From Rickettsiales bacterium (GTDB lineage Bacteria > Pseudomonadota > Alphaproteobacteria > Rickettsiales > UBA1997), in the NCBI GenBank assembly GCA_947487845.1, contig CANKYC010000012.1, positions 1 through 18,804 of the forward strand: DNA of 18,804 nucleotides, read 5' to 3'. Position 1 is the stretch's first letter. Each line of letters opens with the position of its first letter. Both the position numbers and the translations under genes were made by a program. Shown here one piece after another: positions 6,365 through 13,683 of the stretch. Under the pieces are notes generated by a model. The model had not been told where the DNA came from. It searched no databases and was given only the letters and a program-made list of their open reading frames with translations.

Positions 6365-6366
6365 CT

Positions 6367-6552
6367 TTATTCATTGTCAGAGCTTTTTTTGCTTGAGCCT
6401 GAAGATTGCTTTTCACAGAAAGCCATAATTTCTTGATCTGTGTGAGTTCCTTTTTCTAGGAAATTTGACAGTTTTTGTTGCAAGCCTGAAGATGAGGCTT
6501 GAGTGTTTTTGGCTGATGACGAAGTGTTATTATTATTATTTTCTCTATTCAT
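6367..6552 (-). CDS. Small Asn/Ser-rich protein, paralogue of the neighbouring gene
   Basis: A 61-codon gene of an unrecognised family. The head is Asn/Ser-rich (MNRENNNNNTSSSAKNTQ). A helical core follows at about residues 24-46 (LQQKLSNFLEKGTHTDQEI then MAFCEK), and the Ser/Lys-rich tail ends in SSDNE. The core matches the downstream gene at Q-KL--FL, T--EI and FC. The ATG at 6550-6552 is chosen because a GAGG ribosome binding site sits 6 bases upstream. An ATG four codons earlier (6564) overlaps that site and is therefore unlikely. There is no export signal, membrane segment or known motif. The single conserved Cys after the acidic-aliphatic helix is the most distinctive shared residue. 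Confidence 0.75.
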   Translation of the reverse strand: MNRENNNNNTSSSAKNTQASSSGLQQKLSNFLEKGTHTDQEIMAFCEKQSSGSSKKSSDNE

Positions 6553-6558
6553 ACGTAA

Positions 6559-6562
6559 CCTC
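6559..6562 (-). promoter_or_regulatory. Ribosome binding site that decides the 61-codon start
   Basis: GAGG on the minus strand, six bases (TTACGT) before the ATG at 6552. It excludes the alternative ATG at 6564, which overlaps it. Most large genes in this window lack such a site. Confidence 0.65.
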
Positions 6563-6643
6563 ATTTAAAATTAAGTTAGTAGTAAGTAAAACACCCGAGT
6601 TTTAGGTCGGACATCCATCCGCAGATTAAAAACAGCAAAAGTC

Positions 6644-6657
6644 AATTTATATAAATT
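6644..6657. promoter_or_regulatory. 14-bp AT palindrome in the divergent promoter region
   Basis: AATTTAT-ATAAATT is a perfect palindrome between the minus-strand small gene and the plus-strand ABC-F gene. It could be a regulator site, but AT-rich DNA makes chance palindromes common. A further hairpin, CCTTTTTTAA...TTAAAAAGG, lies at 6691-6718. Confidence 0.25.
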
Positions 6658-6735
6658 AGATAAAAATTTATCGTGTCATTTTGAGGATCGCCTTTTTTAA
6701 AGACCTTGATTAAAAAGGGTTGCGGCAGAAAAAAA

Positions 6736-6764
6736 TTCACAAACTTAAAAAGCCTTTCTATAAC
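6736..6764 (+). promoter_or_regulatory. Sigma-70-type promoter of the ABC-F gene
   Basis: TTCACA (6736-6741) and TATAAC (6759-6764) are each one base from consensus and are separated by exactly 17 bp. Transcription would start near 6771, leaving a leader of about 43 bases before the ATG at 6814. Confidence 0.55.
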
Positions 6765-6813
6765 AAAGCTAATCGAAATCTATTCTTAACTAGTCCAACT
6801 TCAATTTCCCTAA

Positions 6814-8625
6814 ATGAAAAATTCTCCACTTCTATCGATTCGCGAAGCTACGATTTCTTTTGCTAAAAAAACCCTTTTTGAAAATCTGCATTTAAATCTT
6901 TTTCCACGCGATCGTATTTGCTTAATTGGTAAAAACGGCGTTGGAAAAACCACTTTAATGAATGCCATTGTCGGCAACTTTGATCTTGATTGCGGCGAAC
7001 GTTGGATCATGCCACACGCGGTTGTGGGATATCTTTCGCAAAATGAAAAACTGCCTAAAAATGTCACAGTTTTTAATTTTATTATGGACGGTTTGAAAAT
7101 CGATGAACACAAAACTTACGTTGTCGATATTGTTTGCGACCATTTAGAAATTGATAAAAATGCCCTAACTCACAATCTTTCTGGCGGTCAAAAACGCCGC
7201 GTTAGTTTGGCTCGCGCTTTGGTTTTAGAACCAGATATTTTGCTGCTTGACGAGCCAACAAACCATTTAGATTTACACGTTATTCAATGGCTAGAAAATT
7301 ATCTCCAAAGCTATCAAGGCTCGCTAATCGTGATTTCGCACGATCGAAAATTTTTAGAAAAAGTTTCCAACAAGGTTTTTTGGCTGCGCGCCAATAAGTT
7401 GAAAGTGAATCAACAAGGTTACAAAGATTTCGATGAATGGTCGCAAAACATTATCGAGCATGAACGTCGCGAGCTGGAAAATTTAGTTAAAAAAGTAAAT
7501 TTAGAAAGCGGCTGGCTTCAAACCGGAGTAACCGGCAGAAGAAAAAGAAATATTGGGCGTTTGCATTATTTGCTTGAGCTGCGCGCAAAATTGGAAGCGC
7601 AAAAAAAACTGGTTCGCGCCAATCAAAGTTACATTAAAATCGAATCCCAAAAACTGGAAGAAGACGCGCCACAAGTGATTATAAGCTTTAATAATGTTTC
7701 GAAAACTTTTGGCGAAAAAGCGCTGATTGATAAATTTTCAATCAAGATTTTACGCGGTGAAAAAATCGGAATTATAGGCAAAAATGGTTCGGGAAAATCA
7801 ACGATGTTAAAAATGATGATTGGCGAAACCAAGCCAGATTCAGGAACCGTAAAACCAGCGCGCGATATGGCCGTTTCTTATTTTGACCAAGGGCGCAGCA
7901 TGATTAAACCTGACTCAACAATTCAGGAAATTTTATGCGATAGCGGTTCAGATTATGTTCAACTTGGAAATGGAAAAACCCGCCATATTTGTGGTTATAT
8001 GAAAGATTTTTTGTTTGATCCTAAAGATTTATTAACATTGGCGGGAACCTTATCGGGCGGGCAACAAAACCGTTTATTGCTGGCAAAAACTTTGGCTAAT
8101 CCTGGTAATTTCATGATTTTAGATGAACCGACAAACGATCTCGATATGGATAGTTTGGATATGCTGCAAGATTATTTAATGAAGTATGAAGGCACGCTAA
8201 TTGTGGTTTCACACGATCGCGATTTTTTAGATAATGTCGCAACCAGCATTCTAGCTTTTGAAGGAGATGGCGTAATTACAAATCACGTTGGTGGCTATTC
8301 TGACTATTTAGAATATAAAGAAAAATACCAGAAGGATGCCCAAGAAGCCTTGAAAACAAAGGTTGCAACCAATGTTGAAGCAAGCGCAAAAAAACCCGAA
8401 GACTCAAAAAAGTTTGCTTATAAATATCGCCTAGAACTAGAAAAACTTCCGGCAAAAATTGAAAAACTTGAAGAAAAAATTCGTAATTTAAGTGAAGAAT
8501 TAAGCGAAACCGAAGACCGCAATCCCGCCAATTTAGCTCATATTGCGATGGAAATTACCAAATTCCAAAAAGAACTCGACGCCTCTGAAGAAAGGTGGCT
8601 CGAGCTAGAAGAATTAAAAAAATAG
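6814..8625 (+). CDS. uup: ABC-F family ATPase, Uup type
   Basis: This 603 aa soluble protein has two ABC ATPase cassettes and no membrane segments, as expected of ABC-F proteins, which act on ribosomes or nucleic acid rather than in transport. Cassette 1 shows GKNGVGKTT (K45), signature LSGGQKRR and Walker B LLLDEPTNHLDL. Cassette 2 shows GKNGSGKST (K328), LSGGQQNR and FMILDEPTNDLDM. Between the cassettes lies the charged linker region, with a short arm-like helix containing RRKRN near residue 242. The C-terminal ~80 residues (EKLPAKIEKLEEKIRNLSEE and on) form a coiled coil typical of Uup, whose C-terminal domain binds branched DNA in E. coli. The ATG has a promoter upstream but no Shine-Dalgarno. 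The neighbouring genes give no functional link. Confidence 0.93.
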   Translation: MKNSPLLSIREATISFAKKTLFENLHLNLFPRDRICLIGKNGVGKTTLMNAIVGNFDLDCGERWIMPHAVVGYLSQNEKLPKNVTVFNFIMDGLKIDEHKTYVVDIVCDHLEIDKNALTHNLSGGQKRRVSLARALVLEPDILLLDEPTNHLDLHVIQWLENYLQSYQGSLIVISHDRKFLEKVSNKVFWLRANKLKVNQQGYKDFDEWSQNIIEHERRELENLVKKVNLESGWLQTGVTGRRKRNIGRLHYLLELRAKLEAQKKLVRANQSYIKIESQKLEEDAPQVIISFNNVSKTFGEKALIDKFSIKILRGEKIGIIGKNGSGKSTMLKMMIGETKPDSGTVKPARDMAVSYFDQGRSMIKPDSTIQEILCDSGSDYVQLGNGKTRHICGYMKDFLFDPKDLLTLAGTLSGGQQNRLLLAKTLANPGNFMILDEPTNDLDMDSLDMLQDYLMKYEGTLIVVSHDRDFLDNVATSILAFEGDGVITNHVGGYSDYLEYKEKYQKDAQEALKTKVATNVEASAKKPEDSKKFAYKYRLELEKLPAKIEKLEEKIRNLSEELSETEDRNPANLAHIAMEITKFQKELDASEERWLELEELKK

Positions 8626-8626
8626 G

Positions 8627-8663
8627 AACTAAAAGAGGCAAACTACCATCTTTTTTAAGTTCA
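8627..8663. terminator. Possible bidirectional terminator between convergent uup and lpxD
   Basis: GAACTAAAAGA (from about 8627) pairs with TCTTTTTTAAGTTC (ending about 8663) across a short loop, with a three-base bulge. It fills the 39-bp gap between the convergent genes, overlapping both 3' ends closely. The imperfect stem makes this a moderate candidate. Confidence 0.4.
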
Positions 8664-8664
8664 A

Positions 8665-9696
8665 TTAATTATCTTTTTGTTCGCTTTTAAGCTCGGTCAT
8701 TTTTAGCAACAAACTATTCATCCGATGCCATTTTTTAATTGGCACGGATGGAATTCCGGCGACAGTTTGCATCGTTTCAACATCGCGCATTACGCCAGTC
8801 ATGCCCGCAACTTTGGCGCCATCTTTAACTTGAATATGTCCTGAAATATTGCTTCCGCCACCAATTTGTACAAAATTACCAATTTTGGTACTTCCGGCAA
8901 TTGCGGTACAACCAGCAATTACAACGCCGCGAGCGATAACAACATTATGACCAATTTGCACCTGATTATCAATTTTAGTTCCATCACCAATTTCAGTATT
9001 TTCAATTGCGCCGCGATCAACGCAGCTATTAGCGCCAATCTCAACAAAATTGCCGATTTTCACAACTCCCAGCTGAATAATTTTGTGATTAACTCCAGCA
9101 TTATGAGCAAAACCAAAACCATCCTGACCGATTTTTGCTCCATTATAAATTATACAATTTGAACCGATTTGAGCAAAAGAAATTACCGCTCCAGCATTAA
9201 TAATAGTATTGTCGCCGATTATGCATCCATCCAGCACTGAAGCGCTTGGACCTATAAAACAGTTTTTGCCAATTTCAACATTTTTTCCTACATAAGCATT
9301 TGGCGCGATTCTTGTTCCTTCGCCAATTTTAGCTTCTGGATGAATTAGTTTTTGTCCGTCAAATTCTGGTATTTTTTCTTCATAAAAAGTTTGTGCAATT
9401 TGCGCATAAGCAAAATAAGGATTTTTATGATTTAACACTGTCATTCCTTGAGGCGCCTTGCTGGCGAATTTTTCTTCAGCAAAACAAAAACCAGCTTTTG
9501 AGGCTAAAAATTTATCTAAATATTGACCAGCATTTATGAATGAAATTTTTTCTTCATCAGATTTATCTAGCGTAGAAATATCAAAAATTTTTTTGCTTAA
9601 ATCGCTTTCTTTATGGGCTACCGCTCCAGTAATTTCAAGAATTTGTGCTAAAGTTAAAAATTCGAACTTCTTATTAAAAAAACGACTACGAGACAT
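8665..9696 (-). CDS. lpxD: UDP-3-O-(3-hydroxyacyl)glucosamine N-acyltransferase LpxD
   Basis: This is the third enzyme of lipid A synthesis, which transfers a 3-hydroxyacyl chain from acyl-ACP to the 2-amino group of UDP-3-O-acyl-glucosamine. It is a cytoplasmic trimer. Its 343 aa match the family length. The N-terminal ~100 residues are the uridine-binding domain (NPYFAYAQIAQTF). A left-handed beta-helix of hexapeptide repeats (IGEGTRIAPNAYVG and on) follows to about residue 310. The catalytic His is H250 in DNQVQIGHNVVIA (E. coli H239), with H287 in ISGHIQV matching E. coli H276 at the same 37-residue distance. The C-terminal helix carries MNSLLLKMTEL. It lies 26 bp after virB11 on the same strand, away from the usual lpxA/fabZ neighbours. 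Its presence implies a lipid A outer membrane. Confidence 0.96.
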   Translation of the reverse strand: MSRSRFFNKKFEFLTLAQILEITGAVAHKESDLSKKIFDISTLDKSDEEKISFINAGQYLDKFLASKAGFCFAEEKFASKAPQGMTVLNHKNPYFAYAQIAQTFYEEKIPEFDGQKLIHPEAKIGEGTRIAPNAYVGKNVEIGKNCFIGPSASVLDGCIIGDNTIINAGAVISFAQIGSNCIIYNGAKIGQDGFGFAHNAGVNHKIIQLGVVKIGNFVEIGANSCVDRGAIENTEIGDGTKIDNQVQIGHNVVIARGVVIAGCTAIAGSTKIGNFVQIGGGSNISGHIQVKDGAKVAGMTGVMRDVETMQTVAGIPSVPIKKWHRMNSLLLKMTELKSEQKDN

Positions 9697-9722
9697 TTAA
9701 AAATATTTATTTTAGCTAATGA

Positions 9723-10757
9723 TTATGTATGAGGTGGCTCTGGAAGCTGATGACCAGCTTCAGCATTAGAAGGTTTGTTATGAATAGCGCGAAAATAAAC
9801 TTCTGAAATATAGCGCCGCCCTTTTCCACCACGCTTCAACTGCACAACAATATCCACTACATTTTTTATATAAGATGTAATTTCAGTTGGCGTCATTCCA
9901 AGACCAGCTTGCATTACCATCATTTTTAGCTGTTCAATTGCCATTCTTGGCGTGTCAGCGTGAAGAGTAGAAATTGATCCCGGATGACCAGTGTTAATAG
10001 CGCGAAGAAAACTGAATGCTTCCGAACCGCGTAACTCACCCACGATAATTCTTTCTGGACGCAAACGCAAACAAGCTTCAATCAAATCTTGCGTTGTAAC
10101 TTTTGAACGACCTTGTCCGCCTTTTGATGCAATCAAATGCACGCGATTTGGATGCGAACTTAAATCAACCTCGCGAGCATCTTCTACCGTGATTAATCTT
10201 TCTTCGTGAGGAATTGAGCGAATAACGGCGTTGGTAAATGTAGTTTTACCAGTTGAAGTACCACCAGAAATGATAATATTTTTTTTGTATAAAACCGCGC
10301 GGTGTAAGAAATCTTTAATGCGATTCAGTTTAAGAAGTTTTGCTAAAATTAAATCATTTTTATCTTCAACTTCACCAACTGAAGTTGAATCAAACATGCC
10401 CATTTTATCATAATCTTCCAAACTCCATTTCAAGCTTGATGGTTTACGAATTGAAATAACGACTGAACCTTGTTCGCAAGCTGGAGGAAAAACAATCTGG
10501 ATACGATATCCATTTGGAAGCGTAGCGGAAAGAAGCGGTTCTTCTTCGCTTAATCTTTGTTCTGTGGCTTGAGCAACTAGTCTTCCAAGAGATTTTAAAT
10601 GCTCTAAATCGAAGGTTGGTAACTCTTCGCGAATCATGTCGCCTTTAAGTTCAATCCATACTTCGTGAGGACGGTTTATGGAAACTTCATTAACGCCATC
10701 ACGTTCGAGAATTTGCTTTAAGGGTAGTAGATACGAGTCTAATGCTGCTACGCTCAT
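9723..10757 (-). CDS. virB11: Type IV secretion system ATPase VirB11
   Basis: VirB11 is a hexameric ATPase on the cytoplasmic face of the inner membrane that powers type IV pilus/secretion assembly and substrate transfer. Its 344 aa match the family length. The N-terminal domain contains VNEVSINRPHEVWIE, typical of the family. The C-terminal RecA-like domain shows Walker A GGTSTGKTT (K171), the Asp box TVEDAREVDL, Walker B-type ERIIVGELRG and the His box GHPGSISTLHAD. All catalytic elements look intact. The C-terminus (PSNAEAGHQLPEPPHT) is Pro-rich and variable. It follows the porin gene by 7 bp and precedes lpxD by 26 bp. No other vir gene is in the window, although virB11 usually sits beside virB10 and virD4. 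The homologous pilus ATPases (PilT, CpaF) are less likely given the match to VirB11 boxes. Confidence 0.94.
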   Translation of the reverse strand: MSVAALDSYLLPLKQILERDGVNEVSINRPHEVWIELKGDMIREELPTFDLEHLKSLGRLVAQATEQRLSEEEPLLSATLPNGYRIQIVFPPACEQGSVVISIRKPSSLKWSLEDYDKMGMFDSTSVGEVEDKNDLILAKLLKLNRIKDFLHRAVLYKKNIIISGGTSTGKTTFTNAVIRSIPHEERLITVEDAREVDLSSHPNRVHLIASKGGQGRSKVTTQDLIEACLRLRPERIIVGELRGSEAFSFLRAINTGHPGSISTLHADTPRMAIEQLKMMVMQAGLGMTPTEITSYIKNVVDIVVQLKRGGKGRRYISEVYFRAIHNKPSNAEAGHQLPEPPHT

Positions 10758-10764
10758 TTAAAAC

Positions 10765-12213
10765 TTAAAATGAAATTAAAATTCCGGTTAACAAAATGTA
10801 ACCCTGATTATTTTTGATTTGTCTTTGATTACTTGGGATCGCGTACTGATTAATTATATCCGATGAATTTGGCTGATTAGATTTAAATGCAAACTTGGTA
10901 ATTTCAACGTAAGGCATCAAAGCTCGTGAAAGCTTATAGTCAACCCCTAGCGAAATCGCTTCGTAACTATTTTCTTGGAACTTACTTTTTATGCCGGTGA
11001 TACTTGTAGCAATCGGTCCGAATGCATAAGCAATTCCAGCTGTGTAATAATGTGGATCCTCGAATTTTTTGACATTTGTTGCGCAAGTTTGCAATAGCAA
11101 AGTTTCGGAAGAATTATAATCGCATGAATAAATTCCATTTTTTGGCTGCATAGATTTTCCCCACGAACCATATGAAGCACCAAAATTAAAACCAAAATAA
11201 CTAAAAGTTGCACCAATATCGTAAGCCTCTAGATCAGAGCGCTCAACGCCAATTGAAGATTGCGAATTTTGCATTTTTCCTCTTTCGGCAGTAGCTGAAA
11301 TTTCAACTCCTAAATTGTCAAAATCTTCTGAATAATTAACTCCAAAACTCATAATATTTTTTATACGAATTCCATTAACATTATAATATTTTGTTGAAGT
11401 AATTCCACTATCCGCACTATCTGGCGCATAGCTAATTCCAAGCTGCAAACCAGAAATTCGCGGTGAATAATAATTAATTTTTGTCGCATCTTCAACGCCA
11501 TCAAAACTATCATCTTTTAAAGCGCGAAAATTGCCGCGATTAAAACTATTAAAATCATTTTGCACTGAATCGGCGCTATTATTATAAAAGCTGCGCGCGC
11601 CCCCGCCATGTCCGATTGGTGATTGTGCGAGCATAATAAAACTAGGAAATTTTACATTAGAACAATTAGCTCCAGAACAAACAGTTGTCGGAGAATTTGC
11701 TAAAATCGGCATATTTATATTTTCTAAATATTTTCCGTTAATGCCGCCAGCACCGCGCGCAAACTGCGCTGGGCTCGATTTCATTTTTTGATTTACTGCC
11801 TGATTATTTCCCAGCTCAAATTTTCCAAATGAATTTTGTGAATAAATAAATGCCTGATCGAGATTCGGCATTTCATTTCTATGATCCGAATTTACACTAA
11901 ATTCAACCTTTGCAACTGCGCCATATTTATCTTTATTTTCAGTCATTATTCCACTTTTAAAAAAAAACTGTGAGTCATTTCCAATGGCTTGATTATTACT
12001 TAAACGATTATCTGTAATGCCGTTGGGAAGAATTTTTTGTTCAAAAATTGCAGCCTGATTTCTGGAAGCAGCCGAAAAATTAACAAAGCCATTTACCAAA
12101 AAAACCGGCAAATTTGGTTTGGTAAATTTTGCTTCCGGAATTGTTTGAGCGAAAACAATTTTACAAGAAAGAAAAGAAATTAATATTGATGCGATTAGGT
12201 TTATTTTTTTCAA
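10765..12213 (-). CDS. Outer-membrane porin
   Basis: This 482 aa protein is a likely 16-stranded general-porin relative. A signal peptide spans residues 1-22 (MKKINLIASILISFLSCKIVFA, cut before Q). The mature protein has alternating aromatic/small-residue strands (LGISYAPDSA, FGVNYSEDF, IGATFSYFGFNFGASYGSWG). It ends in GYILLTGILISF, with a terminal Phe as required by the BAM insertion signal. Two Cys pairs (CSGANC near 180 and CDYN...QTC near 368-381) suggest disulfide-bonded loops. The initiation codon is TTG at 12211-12213: no ATG or GTG precedes it before the in-frame stop at 12244-12246, and any later Met would remove the signal peptide. The gene heads the porin-virB11-lpxD cluster, so all three may be co-transcribed. 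The solute specificity cannot be read from sequence. Confidence 0.85.
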   Translation of the reverse strand: MKKINLIASILISFLSCKIVFAQTIPEAKFTKPNLPVFLVNGFVNFSAASRNQAAIFEQKILPNGITDNRLSNNQAIGNDSQFFFKSGIMTENKDKYGAVAKVEFSVNSDHRNEMPNLDQAFIYSQNSFGKFELGNNQAVNQKMKSSPAQFARGAGGINGKYLENINMPILANSPTTVCSGANCSNVKFPSFIMLAQSPIGHGGGARSFYNNSADSVQNDFNSFNRGNFRALKDDSFDGVEDATKINYYSPRISGLQLGISYAPDSADSGITSTKYYNVNGIRIKNIMSFGVNYSEDFDNLGVEISATAERGKMQNSQSSIGVERSDLEAYDIGATFSYFGFNFGASYGSWGKSMQPKNGIYSCDYNSSETLLLQTCATNVKKFEDPHYYTAGIAYAFGPIATSITGIKSKFQENSYEAISLGVDYKLSRALMPYVEITKFAFKSNQPNSSDIINQYAIPSNQRQIKNNQGYILLTGILISF

Positions 12214-12250
12214 ATTAATTACAGTTAAAGTTAAGATTTGAGATCAGAGA

Positions 12251-12298
12251 AGGAAGATCTAGCGTTTTCTGTCATCCTGAACTTGTTTCAGGATCTAT
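12251..12298. repeat. Third copy of the dispersed palindromic repeat
   Basis: AGGAAGATCTA, a short variable stretch, then TCATCCTGAACTTGTTTCAG and GATCTAT match the copy at 4195-4242. The core ATCCTGAA-CTTGT-TTCAGGAT is a perfect 8-bp-arm hairpin. It lies in the 144-bp divergent region between the porin and folC, where it may overlap promoters of both. Confidence 0.75.
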
Positions 12299-12357
12299 TT
12301 CCTAATTTTAAAGGATTTTTATACATCAATTCTTAACTCCCAATTTTTTATTTCAAA

Positions 12358-13683
12358 ATGGTTTATCTTCCTCATTGGCCAATTCCAAGTACTTTAGGTC
12401 GTCGCCAAGTTGATTACGAAACCGTTTTTGAAAGAATGGAAATTGTTCTAAAAAAACTTAAAAATCCTCATCAAAAACTTCCGCCGGTAATTCACGTCGC
12501 AGGCACAAATGGTAAAGGTTCTGCCGTTTCATTAATTTCTAAAATTTTAACTTGCGCCGGCTACAAAACTCACATTTACACTTCGCCGCATTTGCATGAT
12601 TGCAACGAAAGAATTGTTCTGGCAAACGAGAAAATTTCCGATTCTTTTTTATTTGAAGTAATGGAAGAAACCAGAATCCACGGCGCTCAAGAACCACAAA
12701 TCACCCCCCTCACCTTCATGGAAGCTTTTACAATCGGCGCATTTTTAGCTTTTTCTAAAGTGCCGGCGGATGTTCTAATCATTGAATGCGGAATGGGCGG
12801 CAGAATTGACGCAACTAATATTTTAGAAAAAAAATTAGCCACAGTTTTAATGCCAATTTCTTTTGACCATGTTGAATATTTAGGAAACTCAATTGAAAGA
12901 ATTGCGCTCGAGAAAGCAATGATCATGCGCCCCAACGCGCCACTAATTGTTTCATCGCAGCCTAAAAAAGCGCGCGAAATAATTGAAATTTTGGCGCACG
13001 ACCAAAATATTTTGACTTATTTTTACGATGAAGATTTTGAAATTATTGCCGATGAAGAAAGTGGTGAATTTGATTTAAGATTTGGCGAATTAATTTTTGA
13101 AAAACTTCCAAAACCAGCGCTGTTAGGCTCTCATCAATATATCAATTTCGCAACGGCGATTGCGACGGTTTTAGCAATTAGTGAAAAATTTCCAGTAAAA
13201 AAAGAGGATATTTCTCAAGCAATTTCAACGGTTTCTTGGCCAAGTCGAATTGAAAAAATTGAAAATAATTTAAATAAAATTTTAAAAAATTCAGAAAGTG
13301 AGATATGGATCGACGGCGCTCACAACGAAGCTGGGGCTTTTTCTTTAGCGCGTTGGATATTGGAAAAAAATGATAAAAAAACTTTTATAATTTGCGGATT
13401 TAGTCGCGGAAAATGCAGAAAAGAATTTTTAGAAAAATTTAAAAATGTGGCAGAAATTGTAGCGCTAAGAGTTGATGGCGAGCCTTATCCTGAAGAGGCT
13501 AAAGTTATTGCAGAAATTGGTGAATTGTCAGGAATAAAAATTCTAACAGCTGATGATCTTTTAGATGCGATTAATCTTATTTCCAAAATGAATGATTATG
13601 CTCCTTGCCGAATTGTGATTTGCGGCTCTTTGCATTTGGCGCGCGATGTTAGAAAATTTGGTATAAATTTAGATTACGAATAA
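12358..13683 (+). CDS. folC: Bifunctional folylpolyglutamate / dihydrofolate synthase
   Basis: FolC adds glutamate to dihydropteroate and extends the polyglutamate tail of folates; it is an ATP-dependent Mur-ligase-family enzyme of the cytoplasm. Its 441 aa match the family. The N-terminus has PSTLGRRQVDYETVFERM, the P-loop is HVAGTNGKGS (K53), then TSPHLHDCNERI, the central ATPase motif ECGMGGRIDATN, and SFDHVEYLG. The C-terminal Rossmann-like domain starts near residue 300 with WIDGAHNEAGAFSLARW. All motifs look intact. No Shine-Dalgarno precedes the ATG. The final 10 bases overlap the 3' end of dadA on the other strand. In many alphaproteobacteria folC follows accD; that gene is not here. 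Confidence 0.95.
   Translation: MVYLPHWPIPSTLGRRQVDYETVFERMEIVLKKLKNPHQKLPPVIHVAGTNGKGSAVSLISKILTCAGYKTHIYTSPHLHDCNERIVLANEKISDSFLFEVMEETRIHGAQEPQITPLTFMEAFTIGAFLAFSKVPADVLIIECGMGGRIDATNILEKKLATVLMPISFDHVEYLGNSIERIALEKAMIMRPNAPLIVSSQPKKAREIIEILAHDQNILTYFYDEDFEIIADEESGEFDLRFGELIFEKLPKPALLGSHQYINFATAIATVLAISEKFPVKKEDISQAISTVSWPSRIEKIENNLNKILKNSESEIWIDGAHNEAGAFSLARWILEKNDKKTFIICGFSRGKCRKEFLEKFKNVAEIVALRVDGEPYPEEAKVIAEIGELSGIKILTADDLLDAINLISKMNDYAPCRIVICGSLHLARDVRKFGINLDYE

Noticed and set aside
6553..6564. Earlier ATG for the 61-codon gene
   Set aside because: The start would overlap the GAGG site that serves the ATG at 6552.
8866..9162. 98-codon plus-strand frame inside lpxD
   Set aside because: It is the antisense of the hexapeptide repeats; its Asn/Ile-rich composition is explained by lpxD.
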